Assembly: GCA_017518255.1 (NCBI GenBank)
Contig: JAFWVK010000106.1
Coordinates: 1 to 64,000, forward strand
DNA from: Oscillospiraceae bacterium
Lineage (GTDB): Bacteria > Bacillota > Clostridia > Oscillospirales > Ruminococcaceae
Direction of reading: 5' to 3'
DNA: 64,000 nt
Both the position numbers and the translations under genes were made by a program. The notes beneath the pieces are model-generated. The model was not told the origin of the DNA, made no database searches, and worked only from the letters and a program-made list of their open reading frames with translations. Below, piece after piece: positions 7,659 through 16,343 of the stretch (positions are counted from its first letter, which is position 1; every line of letters begins with the position of its first letter).

Positions 7659-7687
7659 TTGAATTATCCTGTATAATATGTTATAAC
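7659..7687 (+). promoter_or_regulatory. Distal repeat-borne promoter of the GH25 gene
   Basis: TTGAAT (7659-7664), 17 bases, TATAAC (7682-7687), extended -10 TGT. It is the 95-bp-shifted copy of the proximal promoter. Confidence 0.5.
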
Positions 7688-7753
7688 CGGGCAGTGCCCG
7701 GCTCCAAGACAGTTCCCATATGATTCCCGAAGGAATCTTTTTCACTTTATCCA

Positions 7754-7782
7754 TTGAATTATCCTGCATAATATGTTATAAT
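7754..7782 (+). promoter_or_regulatory. Proximal promoter of the GH25 gene
   Basis: TTGAAT (7754-7759), 17 bases, TATAAT (7777-7782), extended -10 TGT, about 34 bases before the TTG start. Confidence 0.75.
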
Positions 7783-7815
7783 GATGATAAATCATCATGG
7801 AAAGGAAGTGGTCTG

Positions 7816-9234
7816 TTGAAGCGATTCTTGCGTCGTGTCATACTGTTGATGACTGCGGTGACAATATCCGCACTGTATACATTCTGCGCACTGCTGCCGG
7901 CAGACTGCGCCCCGCAGCACGCAAAAGCTGCGGAGCCCCTTTTCGGAATTGATGTTTCCAAATTTCAGGAGGAGATTGATTGGAAAGCTGTTGCAGAGGG
8001 CGGTGTCAGATTCGCCATTCTCCGGTGCAGCAAGGTAATTCATGCTTATGACGACTGGGAACAGGACTCTGCATTCGAGACAAACTATGCCGGAGCAAGA
8101 GCTGCCGGAATCGCAGTCGGCTGCTATATGTATACGGATGCGGCAACCGCGTCGGAATTCATACAGGATGTCGATTACATGCTGCAGGTTCTGAATGGAA
8201 AATCATTTGAATTTCCGGTCTTTCTGGATCTGGAATCTGCGTCACGGCAGGAACATCTGCCGCCGGACGTATTTATGCCGGCTCTGCTTGCGGGTCTGGA
8301 ACGGATTGAAGAAGCCGGTTTTACAGCCGGTGTTTATTCCAGTTCTGCATTTTATTCCGAATGCATCGACCGGAAACAGCTGATGGATGAAAATTACGCA
8401 ATCTGGGAGGCAAATTATTTCAATTCCGTCAAGGGTCTGCCCAGCCCTGCCGGGCACGATCTGTCGGCGGAAGCTACCATCTGGCAGTATTCCGGATGCG
8501 GAAAAACGCCGGGAATCCGAACAACCGTTGACTGCAATATCTGCTATACTGATCAGTTTTTCTCACATTATGCCGCTCTGAGCAATTCCATGCTCCCCGA
8601 CGGCGCACTGCGTGAGGGCGCAGGCTTCAGCGTGACCGGAACCCTCAGCTGCAAATCCGTTCTCCGGAGCATCACCGGAGAAATCTTTTTCGCGAAAAAT
8701 CCGGAAAATCCGCTGCAATCCGTTACCGTGAATCCGAACGCGAGAAAATATAAGCTGACCGGTTTTTTCACGAAAAAGCTGAATTTTTCCGAACTGGAGT
8801 GCGGTGATTACCGGCTTCGGATTTCTGCGGTAGACTCATCCGGAACCGACATTACGGTTGCAGAATCGTGGTTTGCCGTCACAAAAGACGGGATGCCGCT
8901 GGCAACAGCTACAACTGTCACATCGCATACGGAAACCGAACCGGATTCTGCCGTGATTACTGCGGAATCATCAACGGAATCCTCCTTACAGAACAGAACT
9001 CACGCCGACAGACCGACCCGCAAACGTAAAAGCAGAAGCTTCGCCGGATGGTGGCTCGGCATGTTTTCAAGCATCTGGGAGCATCTTCCGGGCAGATGGC
9101 TGTTTTCCGGTGCGGCTTCGCTGACACTCCGCCTCTCTCTGGAACGCACCCCGCTGCACAGAATTTTTGTGCGGCTCAGCACCGTGGCAGAAATCAGCTA
9201 TCTCGCCTCCGGAATCGGCAAGGAAATCCTTTAG
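7816..9234 (+). CDS. Secreted GH25 muramidase (lysozyme)
   Basis: A 472-residue exported cell-wall hydrolase cleaving the MurNAc-GlcNAc bond. A signal segment (residues 1-39, ending AKA) is followed by a GH25 catalytic domain at about 42-245: FGIDVSKFQEEIDW, the acidic FLDLE pair (Asp138, Glu140) and ATIWQYSG near the end. Then comes a ~90-residue beta-rich domain (GYxLRISAVDSSG-type, Ig-like), a Thr/Ser-rich linker and a basic, amphipathic ~70-residue C-terminus of unknown role. Start is TTG 7816 with AAAGGAAG seven bases before it; a longer in-frame start at 7720 would translate the promoter repeat and is rejected. Two repeat-borne promoters precede it. Confidence 0.9.
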   Translation: MKRFLRRVILLMTAVTISALYTFCALLPADCAPQHAKAAEPLFGIDVSKFQEEIDWKAVAEGGVRFAILRCSKVIHAYDDWEQDSAFETNYAGARAAGIAVGCYMYTDAATASEFIQDVDYMLQVLNGKSFEFPVFLDLESASRQEHLPPDVFMPALLAGLERIEEAGFTAGVYSSSAFYSECIDRKQLMDENYAIWEANYFNSVKGLPSPAGHDLSAEATIWQYSGCGKTPGIRTTVDCNICYTDQFFSHYAALSNSMLPDGALREGAGFSVTGTLSCKSVLRSITGEIFFAKNPENPLQSVTVNPNARKYKLTGFFTKKLNFSELECGDYRLRISAVDSSGTDITVAESWFAVTKDGMPLATATTVTSHTETEPDSAVITAESSTESSLQNRTHADRPTRKRKSRSFAGWWLGMFSSIWEHLPGRWLFSGAASLTLRLSLERTPLHRIFVRLSTVAEISYLASGIGKEIL

Positions 9235-9268
9235 TCTGCAATCCACAAAAAACTATACATAAAAAACA

Positions 9269-9295
9269 GGGACAGGAAAAATGCTTTCCTGTCCC
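9269..9295 (+). terminator. Hairpin after the GH25 gene
   Basis: GGGACAGGAAA (9269-9279), a five-base loop, and TTTCCTGTCCC (9285-9295), a perfect 11-bp stem. No T-run follows directly. A near copy stands at 10058-10092 on the other side of the GNAT gene. Confidence 0.5.
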
Positions 9296-9362
9296 TCAGT
9301 CTGTCAAAAAAGTATCTTTTGCTTCAATGAGTTTCCGAAACAGATGTACGAAAGACTAATAA

Positions 9363-9398
9363 TCGGGGAAGAGAAAACTCTTGTTTTCCCTCCCCCGA
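9363..9398. repeat. Inverted repeat in the GH25-GNAT gap
   Basis: TCGGGGAAGAGAAAAC pairs with GTTTTCCCTCCCCCGA with a few mismatches around a four-base loop. It may end a transcript arriving from either side. The rest of the 270-base gap shows no gene. Confidence 0.4.
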
Positions 9399-9504
9399 TG
9401 CCCCCTTCTTTAGCGCTTTTTGATGCAAATAGGATATTTCGCTGCCTGCGAGCTTTTGAAAACGCCCTTTTAAGAAAGGTGTGCCTGTGATAAATCAGAA
9501 TTTA

Positions 9505-9921
9505 TCAGATGATTTGTTTTGATAAAAAATACTTGCATAATTTAGGATTTTTATCTTCTCGAACGAATTCAACGACATACCCAAGTTTCTTATAGAATTC
9601 AGGTGCTTGAAAGCCAAAAGTTGTAAGGGTGATTTTATCATATTCTGTATTTTGAAATGCTTCCTCAACTGCTAAAACAAGTCTGCTTCCCAATCCGCAT
9701 TTTCTGTGAGCTTTATGAATAATCAAATCTCCTATATGCACCTCATTATAATATGCACGACCTGTAATAACACCTAAAATCTCACCATCATCGCTTTCTG
9801 CAATAAAACAGAATTCATTATAATTCAAATCCACATTGTTCTGTTCAGCATAAGATAAGAATTCTTCATTGATAAAGCTGCCTATTCTGCTATCTTCTTC
9901 ATTTATACGTTTTATGTTCAT
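9505..9921 (-). CDS. GNAT-family N-acetyltransferase (AT-rich, probably acquired)
   Basis: A 138-residue acetyl-CoA-dependent acyltransferase of unknown substrate. Motif A is HRKCGLGSRLVLAVEEAF, with the RxxGLGxxL pyrophosphate loop preceded by IGDLIIHKAH. FYKKLGYVVEFV is the usual C-terminal motif. Start at 9921 behind GAGGTGATT. Base use differs sharply from the neighbours: many AAT, AAA, TTA and ATA codons against a GC-rich background. Two near-identical hairpins (9269-9295 and 10058-10092) flank it. Together these suggest horizontal acquisition. Confidence 0.85.
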   Translation of the reverse strand: MNIKRINEEDSRIGSFINEEFLSYAEQNNVDLNYNEFCFIAESDDGEILGVITGRAYYNEVHIGDLIIHKAHRKCGLGSRLVLAVEEAFQNTEYDKITLTTFGFQAPEFYKKLGYVVEFVREDKNPKLCKYFLSKQII

Positions 9922-10057
9922 TATTGAATCACCTCATAATTAAAAATTTAGTTAGTTACCTAAATTCCGATTTATCCGAGCAACACAATTCCTAAAAGGG
10001 ACTTTGAAAAAGCTCGGTCAAAACTTCTATGATACGCAGAATGAGTTTCTCTACAAG

Positions 10058-10092
10058 CTGAAGGACAGGAAAAAAGCTTTCCTGTCCTTCAG
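10058..10092. terminator. Hairpin between the GNAT and G3E genes
   Basis: CTGAAGGACAGGAAA (10058-10072), loop AAAGC, TTTCCTGTCCTTCAG (10078-10092): a perfect 15-bp stem. It lies ten bases after the stop of the G3E gene and may end that operon, though no T-run follows on the minus strand. It closely resembles the hairpin at 9269-9295. Confidence 0.45.
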
Positions 10093-10101
10093 TATTTCTG
10101 T

Positions 10102-11079
10102 TCAGATTGAGACATACTCCGGATCGGTATTGACTGCAAGCAGATGCCGGTCAATTTCCTGCCTGCTGATTCCGTTGCCGATGACAATAAGCACCGCCTG
10201 CGCCGTCGGAACAGCGGAAAGCTCGGTCTTTCCGGGAACGGCATTGATCTTCAGCCAGCCGCCGTTTGCAGCGGGCAGCGTCCCCTTGATCCGCAGAATC
10301 TGACCGCAGCGGGCATCCTGCATCAGTCCGGCAATCACGGATTCCAGTTCCGTTTCCGGAACGGCAACATGCATAAAATAATGCACACTGCTTTCGATAT
10401 TCTCCAGATTGAACTGCTTGACATAGCTGGCGCCGCGGTATCCCGCCGCTTCACATTCCGCGAAATCCTGCACGGTCAGCGGTTCTCTTGCAAGCATCTC
10501 CTCCGAAGAAAACTGCCGGTCACAGAAAATTGCCGTCAGCGCACGGTTGACATGCGCCAGCACCCTTGCAGATGCCTGCTCCGGTGTTTCATCCGTATGC
10601 GAAAGCTTGCTGAGAATCAGTCTGCCGCTGTATGCCGCCTCTGATGCAAGCAGATATTCCTGCTGCGCAGTCAGCATTTCCGGCATTTCCGTATCCAGCA
10701 GCGTCAGAATGCTGCCGATTTCAAACCAGTTGTCCAACGGCGGTTCATAAAGTGTATCGAAGAATTCGTCCATATCAAAGATGCCGGACGGCTCCATGAC
10801 AATGCGGTCAAAATGCTGCATACCGAGAGAAATCAGCTGCGTTTTGAACCGCCGTTTGTGACAGTCCGGATCCCCGCCGCCTGTAATCATCTCCAGCCTG
10901 CAATTTTCCGATTTCAGATCATGCAGCATTGCCATATCGACATTCACAGCACCGAAATCGTTTTCAAGAACGGCAATCCGCTCCCCCTTCTCCAGAAGAT
11001 ATCTGACATATTCCCGGAGAAAGGTTGTTTTGCCGGAGCCGAGGATTCCGGTAATCAGATCAATTTTAGTTTTTGCCAT
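10102..11079 (-). CDS. G3E (CobW/COG0523) GTPase lacking the CxCC metal motif
   Basis: A 325-residue P-loop GTPase of the metallochaperone group that includes CobW, YjiA and ZagA. The Walker A loop is GILGSGKTT and IVMEPSG fits the Walker B region. The metal motif between them, normally GCICC, reads GGGDPDCHKRR, so only one Cys remains. The C-terminal CobW_C-like domain includes ILRIKGTLP and GGWLKINAVPG. Start at 11079 behind GGGAGCGAAGG. It is the last gene of the ACT-PFL-NagZ-G3E run, 25 bases after nagZ. Without the Cys motif the bound metal or target may differ from zinc. Confidence 0.85.
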   Translation of the reverse strand: MAKTKIDLITGILGSGKTTFLREYVRYLLEKGERIAVLENDFGAVNVDMAMLHDLKSENCRLEMITGGGDPDCHKRRFKTQLISLGMQHFDRIVMEPSGIFDMDEFFDTLYEPPLDNWFEIGSILTLLDTEMPEMLTAQQEYLLASEAAYSGRLILSKLSHTDETPEQASARVLAHVNRALTAIFCDRQFSSEEMLAREPLTVQDFAECEAAGYRGASYVKQFNLENIESSVHYFMHVAVPETELESVIAGLMQDARCGQILRIKGTLPAANGGWLKINAVPGKTELSAVPTAQAVLIVIGNGISRQEIDRHLLAVNTDPEYVSI

Positions 11080-11104
11080 ACTGCCTTCGCTCCCGCCGCA
11101 GCAT

Positions 11105-12322
11105 TTATTTCAGAATCCCGATTGTCTTTTTCCAGTACAGAATCCGCAGAACGGATGCATCCAGCCGAGATTCCTCGATTTCTCCGGCAATTACAGCGCT
11201 CTCAATTGCATCTACGGATGCTTTGAAATCCGAATAGCAAAGCAGATCATTGCCTGCAAGCACAGCGGCAACCGCCGGATTCTGCCCATCGGTATACTGT
11301 GTAATTGCTTTCATACCCAGATCATCGGAGATAATCACACCGCGGAATTGCAGTTCCTCCCGCAGAATGCGGTGAACTGCCGGAGAGAGAGAGGCGGGAC
11401 GATCCGGATCCATGCATTTGACAATATTATGGCTGACCATCACCGAATTCGCGCCGTTTTCGATTCCTGCGCGGAACGGTTTGAAATCCTTCTGCTGAAA
11501 TTCACTGAGTTCACGGTTATCCCGCCCGACACCCTTGTGGGTATCACTGCTGCCGCCGTAGCCCGGAAAATGCTTGAGCGTAGAGCCGATCCGCATATCC
11601 CGCATCGTTGCGACAACAGACATCACATAGGATACCGTCTCGGTTGTATCGGTGCTGAAGCTTCTGGGAGCAATATAATCCCGCTGCGTAATCGGAATAT
11701 CGCAGACCGGTGCAAGATTGGAATTGATGCCGAGTGTCAGCAGAAGCGCTGCTTTCTCCTCGGTATCCTTGCGGATCGCGCCCCAGCCGCCCTCTTTATA
11801 GAGCTCTTTGGGGCTTTTGAATTTGCTCTGCCGCAGTTTCGGGTTCAGGCTGACGCGGTTAACCGTTCCGCCTTCTTCATCGACAGAAATCAGAAGCGGA
11901 ACTGATGCCGCTTTCTGGAATCCGGAGGTCATTGCCTGAACCTGCTCAACATCCTTTTTCTCAAATGCCGCAGCGAACAGACAAAGTCCGCCGGCACCTT
12001 CCGATGCACATTCCCGCGCAAAAACTTCATCGTTGGTGCTGACCAGTATCATCTGTGCGGCTTTCTGCCGGACACTCATCCCCTCCAGAACAGAACGGAG
12101 CTGCGCATCGTCGGGCGGTGTATAGGCATTGGTCGTCGTTGTGGTTGTTGCTTCTGTTGTTGTCTCAGAGGATGTGATGGCTGCACCGTCCGGCAGAATG
12201 ATTCCGGACGGAGAAGAATCCTGATAGGGATCGATCTTCTCCATACTGACACAGCCGCAGAACAGCAGCAGCAGGACAATCGGAAAGAGTAAGGGACGGT
12301 ATTTTGATAAACGGGAAACCAT
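11105..12322 (-). CDS. nagZ: GH3 beta-N-acetylhexosaminidase lipoprotein (NagZ-like)
   Basis: A 405-residue GH3 enzyme predicted to remove GlcNAc from cell-wall muropeptides. The N-terminus is a lipoprotein signal ending FCGC (Cys24), then a Thr-rich linker and the TIM-barrel domain (about 75-400). SVDEEGGTVNRV, TLKHFPGYGGSSDTHKGVGRD (the catalytic His/Asp loop of NagZ enzymes) and VIISDDLGMKAI are characteristic. Start at 12322 with AAGGAG seven bases upstream. It sits between the PFL-family gene (34-base gap) and the G3E gene, an unusual partner pair with no obvious functional link. Confidence 0.9.
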   Translation of the reverse strand: MVSRLSKYRPLLFPIVLLLLFCGCVSMEKIDPYQDSSPSGIILPDGAAITSSETTTEATTTTTTNAYTPPDDAQLRSVLEGMSVRQKAAQMILVSTNDEVFARECASEGAGGLCLFAAAFEKKDVEQVQAMTSGFQKAASVPLLISVDEEGGTVNRVSLNPKLRQSKFKSPKELYKEGGWGAIRKDTEEKAALLLTLGINSNLAPVCDIPITQRDYIAPRSFSTDTTETVSYVMSVVATMRDMRIGSTLKHFPGYGGSSDTHKGVGRDNRELSEFQQKDFKPFRAGIENGANSVMVSHNIVKCMDPDRPASLSPAVHRILREELQFRGVIISDDLGMKAITQYTDGQNPAVAAVLAGNDLLCYSDFKASVDAIESAVIAGEIEESRLDASVLRILYWKKTIGILK

Positions 12323-12356
12323 GAGGATGCTCCTTTTCTTTTGACTTCTTTCTGTT

Positions 12357-13715
12357 TTAGTTTTTCAAGCTCTGCATCGGGGCAGGAATTCTGCCGCCGC
12401 GGGAAATAAATTTCTCTGCATTTTCTCTGCATACCGGCATCACGGGACCTGTACCGAACAAGCCGCCGAAATCGAGCTGCTCGCCCTCCTTTTTGCCGAT
12501 TGCCGGTATCACACGGACAGCAGTTGTCTTGCTGTTGACCATGCCGATTGCCGCTTCATCCGCGATGATTGCAGAGATTGTGGAAGCAGGTGTATCACCG
12601 GGAATCACGATCATATCCAGACCGACCGAGCAGACTGCCGTCATCGCCTCCAGCTTTTCCAGTGAAAGCACACCGGCATTTGCCGCATCAATCATGCCGG
12701 CATCTTCCGAGACCGGAATAAATGCGCCGGAAAGTCCGCCGACACTGGAGGAAGCCATAACGCCGCCCTTTTTGACGGCATCGTTGAGCAGCGCAAGGGC
12801 TGCGGTTGTGCCGTGCATCCCGCAGACGGATATTCCCATACCCTCCAGAATATGCGCGACACTGTCTCCGACAGCCGGTGTCGGAGCGAGCGAAAGATCA
12901 ACAATGCCGAACGGAACACCGAGCATTTCAGAGGCTCTTGTGCCGACGAGCTGACCCATGCGCGTGATTTTGAATGCCGTGCGCTTGATGACATTGGCAA
13001 GCTCATCCAGCGGGGCATCCGGATATTTTTCGATCGCGGCACGGACAACGCCCGGACCGGAAACACCGACATGCACTTCGCAGTCCGGTTCTCCGACGCC
13101 GTGGAAAGCACCTGCCATAAACGGATTATCCTCCGGTGCATTGCAGAAAACCACGATTTTTGCCGGCCCGAAGCACTGCTGAGATGCGGTGCGTTCGGCA
13201 GATTCACGGATTGTTTCGCCCATCAGCCGCACGGCATCCATATTGATGCCGGCTTTTGTCGATCCGACATTGACAGAGGAACAGACATTTGAAGTCTCTG
13301 CAAGCGCCTGCGGAATGGAGCGAATCAGCGCTTCGTCCCCTTCACTGAATCCTTTGTGTACCAGAGCAGAATATCCGCCGATGAAATTGACTCCGGTTGT
13401 ATCGGCTGCCCGCTGAAGTGTATGTGCGATTTTAACGGGATCTCCGCCTCTGGTTGCACCGACCAGCATGGCAGCCGGCGTAATGGAAATCCGCTTGTTG
13501 ATAATCGGAATGCCGTATTCCGTTTCGATCTGTTCGCCCGTGCGAACCAGCCTTTCGGCTTTCCTGGTGATTTTTTCATAAATCCGGTCACAGAGCGCAT
13601 TTATATCCTCTGCACAGCAATCCAGCAGAGAAATACCCATTGTAATCGTCCGGATATCCAGGCACTCGTCCTGAATCATGCGGATCGTTTCCAGAATATC
13701 TGAGGTGTTGAGCAT
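12357..13715 (-). CDS. PFL-family protein (UPF0210/DUF711)
   Basis: A 452-residue protein of the conserved UPF0210 family, distantly related to pyruvate formate-lyase in fold but of unknown activity. Recognised from [49 protein letters not shown], the Cys/Ser stretch [20 protein letters not shown] and [20 protein letters not shown]. Start at 13715 behind GGAGG. It follows the ACT-domain gene by 20 bases; this ACT plus UPF0210 pair is conserved across many Firmicutes and archaea, implying a joint role. Confidence 0.88.
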   Translation of the reverse strand: MLNTSDILETIRMIQDECLDIRTITMGISLLDCCAEDINALCDRIYEKITRKAERLVRTGEQIETEYGIPIINKRISITPAAMLVGATRGGDPVKIAHTLQRAADTTGVNFIGGYSALVHKGFSEGDEALIRSIPQALAETSNVCSSVNVGSTKAGINMDAVRLMGETIRESAERTASQQCFGPAKIVVFCNAPEDNPFMAGAFHGVGEPDCEVHVGVSGPGVVRAAIEKYPDAPLDELANVIKRTAFKITRMGQLVGTRASEMLGVPFGIVDLSLAPTPAVGDSVAHILEGMGISVCGMHGTTAALALLNDAVKKGGVMASSSVGGLSGAFIPVSEDAGMIDAANAGVLSLEKLEAMTAVCSVGLDMIVIPGDTPASTISAIIADEAAIGMVNSKTTAVRVIPAIGKKEGEQLDFGGLFGTGPVMPVCRENAEKFISRGGRIPAPMQSLKN

Positions 13716-13735
13716 AATGTCCTCCAGGCTTTCTT

Positions 13736-14005
13736 TCAGATTCGGTGCATCGAATTAAAAATATCCTCATGCATAACATGGATTGAAAGACCGAGCTCTT
13801 TGCCCAGCGCGGTCAGCGAGGCGGAGAGTTCCGAGAAATCACAGCTCAGCCCGCGGATATCGACCAGCATAAACATCGCAAACAAATCCTGAAGCACGCT
13901 CTGCGTAACCTCAGTGATATTGGCATTATTTGCAGCGCAGATTCCGCTTACTTTATGCAGAATTCCGACAGTATCGTGACCGATGACGGTGATGACAGCT
14001 TTCAT
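13736..14005 (-). CDS. ACT-domain protein (UPF0237)
   Basis: An 89-residue single ACT domain ([30 protein letters not shown]...), a fold that usually binds amino acids or similar small ligands. It has the GxDxxGI...V...N.NI pattern of UPF0237 and covers its whole length. Start at 14005 behind AAGGGAAGG; the longer reading frame upstream is unlikely. It is the first gene of the operon with the PFL-family gene, for which it may be a regulatory subunit (inference). Confidence 0.88.
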   Translation of the reverse strand: MKAVITVIGHDTVGILHKVSGICAANNANITEVTQSVLQDLFAMFMLVDIRGLSCDFSELSASLTALGKELGLSIHVMHEDIFNSMHRI

Positions 14006-14082
14006 TGCAGACAGCCTTCCCTTCTTTTTCAGCAATCAGAATATGCAGGGGGAATTGTCTGTTCGCCCTGCACATACACTAT

Positions 14083-14111
14083 ATTATAACATATCCGGCA
14101 GGAAAATGCAA
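14083..14111 (-). promoter_or_regulatory. Promoter of the ACT-PFL-nagZ-G3E operon
   Basis: TTGCAT (14106-14111), 17 bases, TATAAT (14083-14088), extended -10 TGT, minus strand. It shares CCCATTGCATTTTCC with other promoters in the window. Confidence 0.78.
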
Positions 14112-14161
14112 TGGGTACAACATAAAAATTCACGACAGCCGAGCAAACGGCTTCCCTGTCG

Positions 14162-14198
14162 AAAAAAAGGCCGCACCGAGTCAGCATCGCCGGTGCGG
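14162..14198 (-). terminator. Terminator of the two-gene G3E operon
   Basis: CCGCACCG (14171-14178) and CGGTGCGG (14191-14198) form an 8-bp stem; on the minus strand it is followed by CC and a run of seven Ts (14162-14168). Confidence 0.75.
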
Positions 14199-14216
14199 TC
14201 TGTTCACTTTCAGCCG

Positions 14217-15170
14217 TCAGTAGAATGTAGCAACTTCCTGTGCCGGTGCCTCTGCATCCTGCACATCCGAGAGCAGCAGAACCGGCGCCGGAGAGCCGTC
14301 CCGGTTCCGTCTGATTTCCACCTTGCCCGTTACGGTGTACCACTGCCCCTTCCGCGGCGTAAACTTCCGCTCGCTGAATGCACCGAGCCAGCAGAACTGG
14401 ATATCCTCGACGCAGCAGGTCATGATATGCCGCCCGACGGCTGCCATATTTTTCGGAAAGTTCAGCTGCCGGACTGCCAGACACTTGAACACTACGGTCT
14501 TTCCGCTGTATTTTTCCGGTGTTTCCATCAGGTCTCTGAACCAGAGTGCATAATCGCGGTCTTCAATGACAATTTTCGCGGCATTGACATCAAAAGGCAG
14601 CGGATCTTCGATATCGTCAAACATCGTTTTTCCGTCCGGATATTCATAGTAAATATCCGTTCTGCGGCTGATGCCGCGGATAATCTGATGATAGTCCTTT
14701 ACAGCCATATCATCCGTAAAGCGGTTAAAGAAAACCGTTTCGCAGGCATTGATCTTATCGACAACGAGACTGCGCATATTGGTATTGTACTGCATAAAAG
14801 TCGAGGCATCGGCAATCATCACAGCCTGATAAACCGCCCAGTCATCTGGCATGGCATTGAACAGGTCAGAAATCAGCCACATGCCGTTGTATTCAATCAC
14901 AACACGTTCGGCGCGGTACTGTTTCAGCAGTCCGTCCAGTTTTTCCGGATTCAGCTCGGAGGCATCCTCAATCACATGCGGGAAAACGGTATCCTTCGGG
15001 AAGCGGCTCAGATCATACTCAATCTCGCCCTCTTCACAGATCAGCAGGAGCGTCCGTTCTCCCTTCTGAAAGCGCTCATCCTCCAGTGCATTCTGCACAA
15101 ACCGGGTTTTTCCCGCTTCCAGAAAACCCGCGAACAGATAAACCGGAATAAATTCATCCTGATTTGGCAT
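14217..15170 (-). CDS. CobW-like GTPase fused to a DUF1980/YcgQ-like domain
   Basis: A 317-residue protein. The N-terminal half is a G3E GTPase-like domain with the P-loop FAGFLEAGKTRF and LLICEEGEIEYD, but without a GCxCC motif. The C-terminal third (about 215-315) has GKTVVFKCLAVRQLNFP, then FPKNMAAVGRHIMTCCVEDI and GQWYTVTGKVEI. This resembles the DUF1980/TIGR03943 (YcgQ) C-terminal OB-like domain, with its R-x(3)-CC-x(2)-D core. YcgQ proteins usually work with a YcgR permease in metal handling. Translation is coupled to the upstream gene: the ribosome site GGAGG directly follows that gene's stop codon. The fusion assignment is from motif resemblance. Confidence 0.72.
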   Translation of the reverse strand: MPNQDEFIPVYLFAGFLEAGKTRFVQNALEDERFQKGERTLLLICEEGEIEYDLSRFPKDTVFPHVIEDASELNPEKLDGLLKQYRAERVVIEYNGMWLISDLFNAMPDDWAVYQAVMIADASTFMQYNTNMRSLVVDKINACETVFFNRFTDDMAVKDYHQIIRGISRRTDIYYEYPDGKTMFDDIEDPLPFDVNAAKIVIEDRDYALWFRDLMETPEKYSGKTVVFKCLAVRQLNFPKNMAAVGRHIMTCCVEDIQFCWLGAFSERKFTPRKGQWYTVTGKVEIRRNRDGSPAPVLLLSDVQDAEAPAQEVATFY

Positions 15171-15181
15171 ACTGCGCCTCC

Positions 15182-16258
15182 TTATGCGATGCCGAACAGC
15201 TTCGCAAGCGCATCCTCACGGAGCTGCGAGCCGATGACGCAAAGTCTGCCGGTGGTTTCCGCGCTGCCTGTGCGGACATCCGGAACACCCGGCACATAGT
15301 CAAAGTGAATCCACTTGCCGTCCGCACCTGCAACAATTCCCTTTGCGCGAAGAACCGTGCCGTATGCCGCTTCATCGTTCAGTGCGTTCAGCGCGGCGGT
15401 GATGTCACCGGCGGTAAATGTTTTCGGGGTTTCCGCGCCCCAGCTTGTGAACACCTCGTCCGCATGGTGATGATGGTCGTGGTCGTGACAGCCGCAGGTG
15501 CAGTCCGGTCCGTGGTCGTGATGATGCTCATGTTCCTCATCATGGTCGTGGTGATGATGTTCGTGCTCCTCATCATGGTCGTGGTGATGATGCTCATGTT
15601 CCTCATCATGGTCGTGATGATGATTTGCTTCATCCAGCAGCTCTTTCAGCGCACTGTCCAGTGTGTTCTTCTGCGTCATGGCATCAATCAGCTGCCTGCC
15701 GGTCAGCTCATCCCATTCGGTCGTGACAACCGGTGCATTCGCATTAAAAGCACGAATCCGCTGCACGGCATCCTGAATCTGTTCCTGCGTCAGGCCGGCG
15801 GTATGGCTGAGAATCAGGCAGCTTGCATACGTGATCTGATTATTGAAAAATTCGCCAAAATTTTTCTGATACATCTTGCACTTCTTCGCATCGACAATCG
15901 TTGTAAAGCCGTCCAGTTCGACATCGTGCGCATCAATATTCCGGACGGCATTGATGACATCGCTCAGCTTGCCGACGCCGGAAGGTTCAATCAGAATCCG
16001 GTCAGGCGCATATTCCTCCAGCACCTTGACCAGCGCTTTTCCGAAATCGCCTACGAGTGAGCAGCAGATACAGCCGGAATTCATTTCGTTGATCTGAATG
16101 CCGGCATCCTTGAGGAATCCTCCGTCTATTCCGATCTGTCCGAATTCATTTTCAATCAGCACAAGCTTTTCACCCTTGAATCCGTCCTGAATCAGCTTTT
16201 TAATCAGCGTGGTTTTTCCGGCTCCCAGAAAGCCTGAAAAAATCGTGATTTTCGTCAT
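15182..16258 (-). CDS. COG0523 zinc-chaperone-type GTPase with His-rich loop
   Basis: A 358-residue G3E GTPase of the ZagA/YciC/CobW group, thought to deliver Zn2+ to client proteins under metal shortage. P-loop GFLGAGKTT; LIENEFGQIGID; the complete metal motif GCICC; LIEPSG; and SHTAGLT in the guanine-recognition region. Residues about 225-280 form a metal-binding insert of three repeats of HHHHDHDEEHE followed by CTCGCHDHDHHHH. The C-terminal CobW_C domain ends GSQLREDALAKLFGIA. Start at 16258 (MTKITIFSG). First gene of the operon with the DUF1980-fused GTPase. No Zur-type palindrome was recognised at its promoter. Confidence 0.9.
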   Translation of the reverse strand: MTKITIFSGFLGAGKTTLIKKLIQDGFKGEKLVLIENEFGQIGIDGGFLKDAGIQINEMNSGCICCSLVGDFGKALVKVLEEYAPDRILIEPSGVGKLSDVINAVRNIDAHDVELDGFTTIVDAKKCKMYQKNFGEFFNNQITYASCLILSHTAGLTQEQIQDAVQRIRAFNANAPVVTTEWDELTGRQLIDAMTQKNTLDSALKELLDEANHHHDHDEEHEHHHHDHDEEHEHHHHDHDEEHEHHHDHGPDCTCGCHDHDHHHHADEVFTSWGAETPKTFTAGDITAALNALNDEAAYGTVLRAKGIVAGADGKWIHFDYVPGVPDVRTGSAETTGRLCVIGSQLREDALAKLFGIA

Positions 16259-16314
16259 GATGAAACACTTCTTTCCGTTCAATCTTTTTCTGACACTTTT
16301 TCGTGTGCCCGTCT

Positions 16315-16343
16315 ATTATAGCATAAAATGCCGGAAAACGCAA
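16315..16343 (-). promoter_or_regulatory. Promoter of the zinc-chaperone operon
   Basis: TTGCGT (16338-16343), 17 bases, TATAAT (16315-16320), extended -10 TGC, minus strand. It is the only copy in the type-B array that keeps a -10 hexamer; the two upstream copies read TACCGG and the like at that place. Confidence 0.75.

Larger units (their letters stand above)
7627..7787 (+). repeat. Tandem 95-bp promoter repeat, two copies (type A), reversed
   Basis: The -35-like TTGAAT occurs at 7659 and 7754, exactly 95 bases apart. Each copy runs AAGGAATCTTTTTCACTTTA or a close form, TCCATTGAATTATCC and TATGTTATAA. The junction between the copies carries the palindrome CCGGGCAGTGCCCGG. The sequence is the reverse complement of the copies at 2908 and 28104, so here its promoter points to the plus-strand GH25 gene. 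Confidence 0.85.

Noticed and set aside
7720..7815. Longer N-terminus for the GH25 muramidase
   Set aside because: It would translate the promoter repeat; the TTG at 7816 has a well-spaced ribosome site and is followed directly by a signal peptide.
15388..15633. Minus-strand frame rich in Ile/Thr/Met opposite frame of the His-rich insert
   Set aside because: It is a shifted frame of the (CAT/CAC/GAC/GAA)-rich repeat within the COG0523 gene, not a separate gene.
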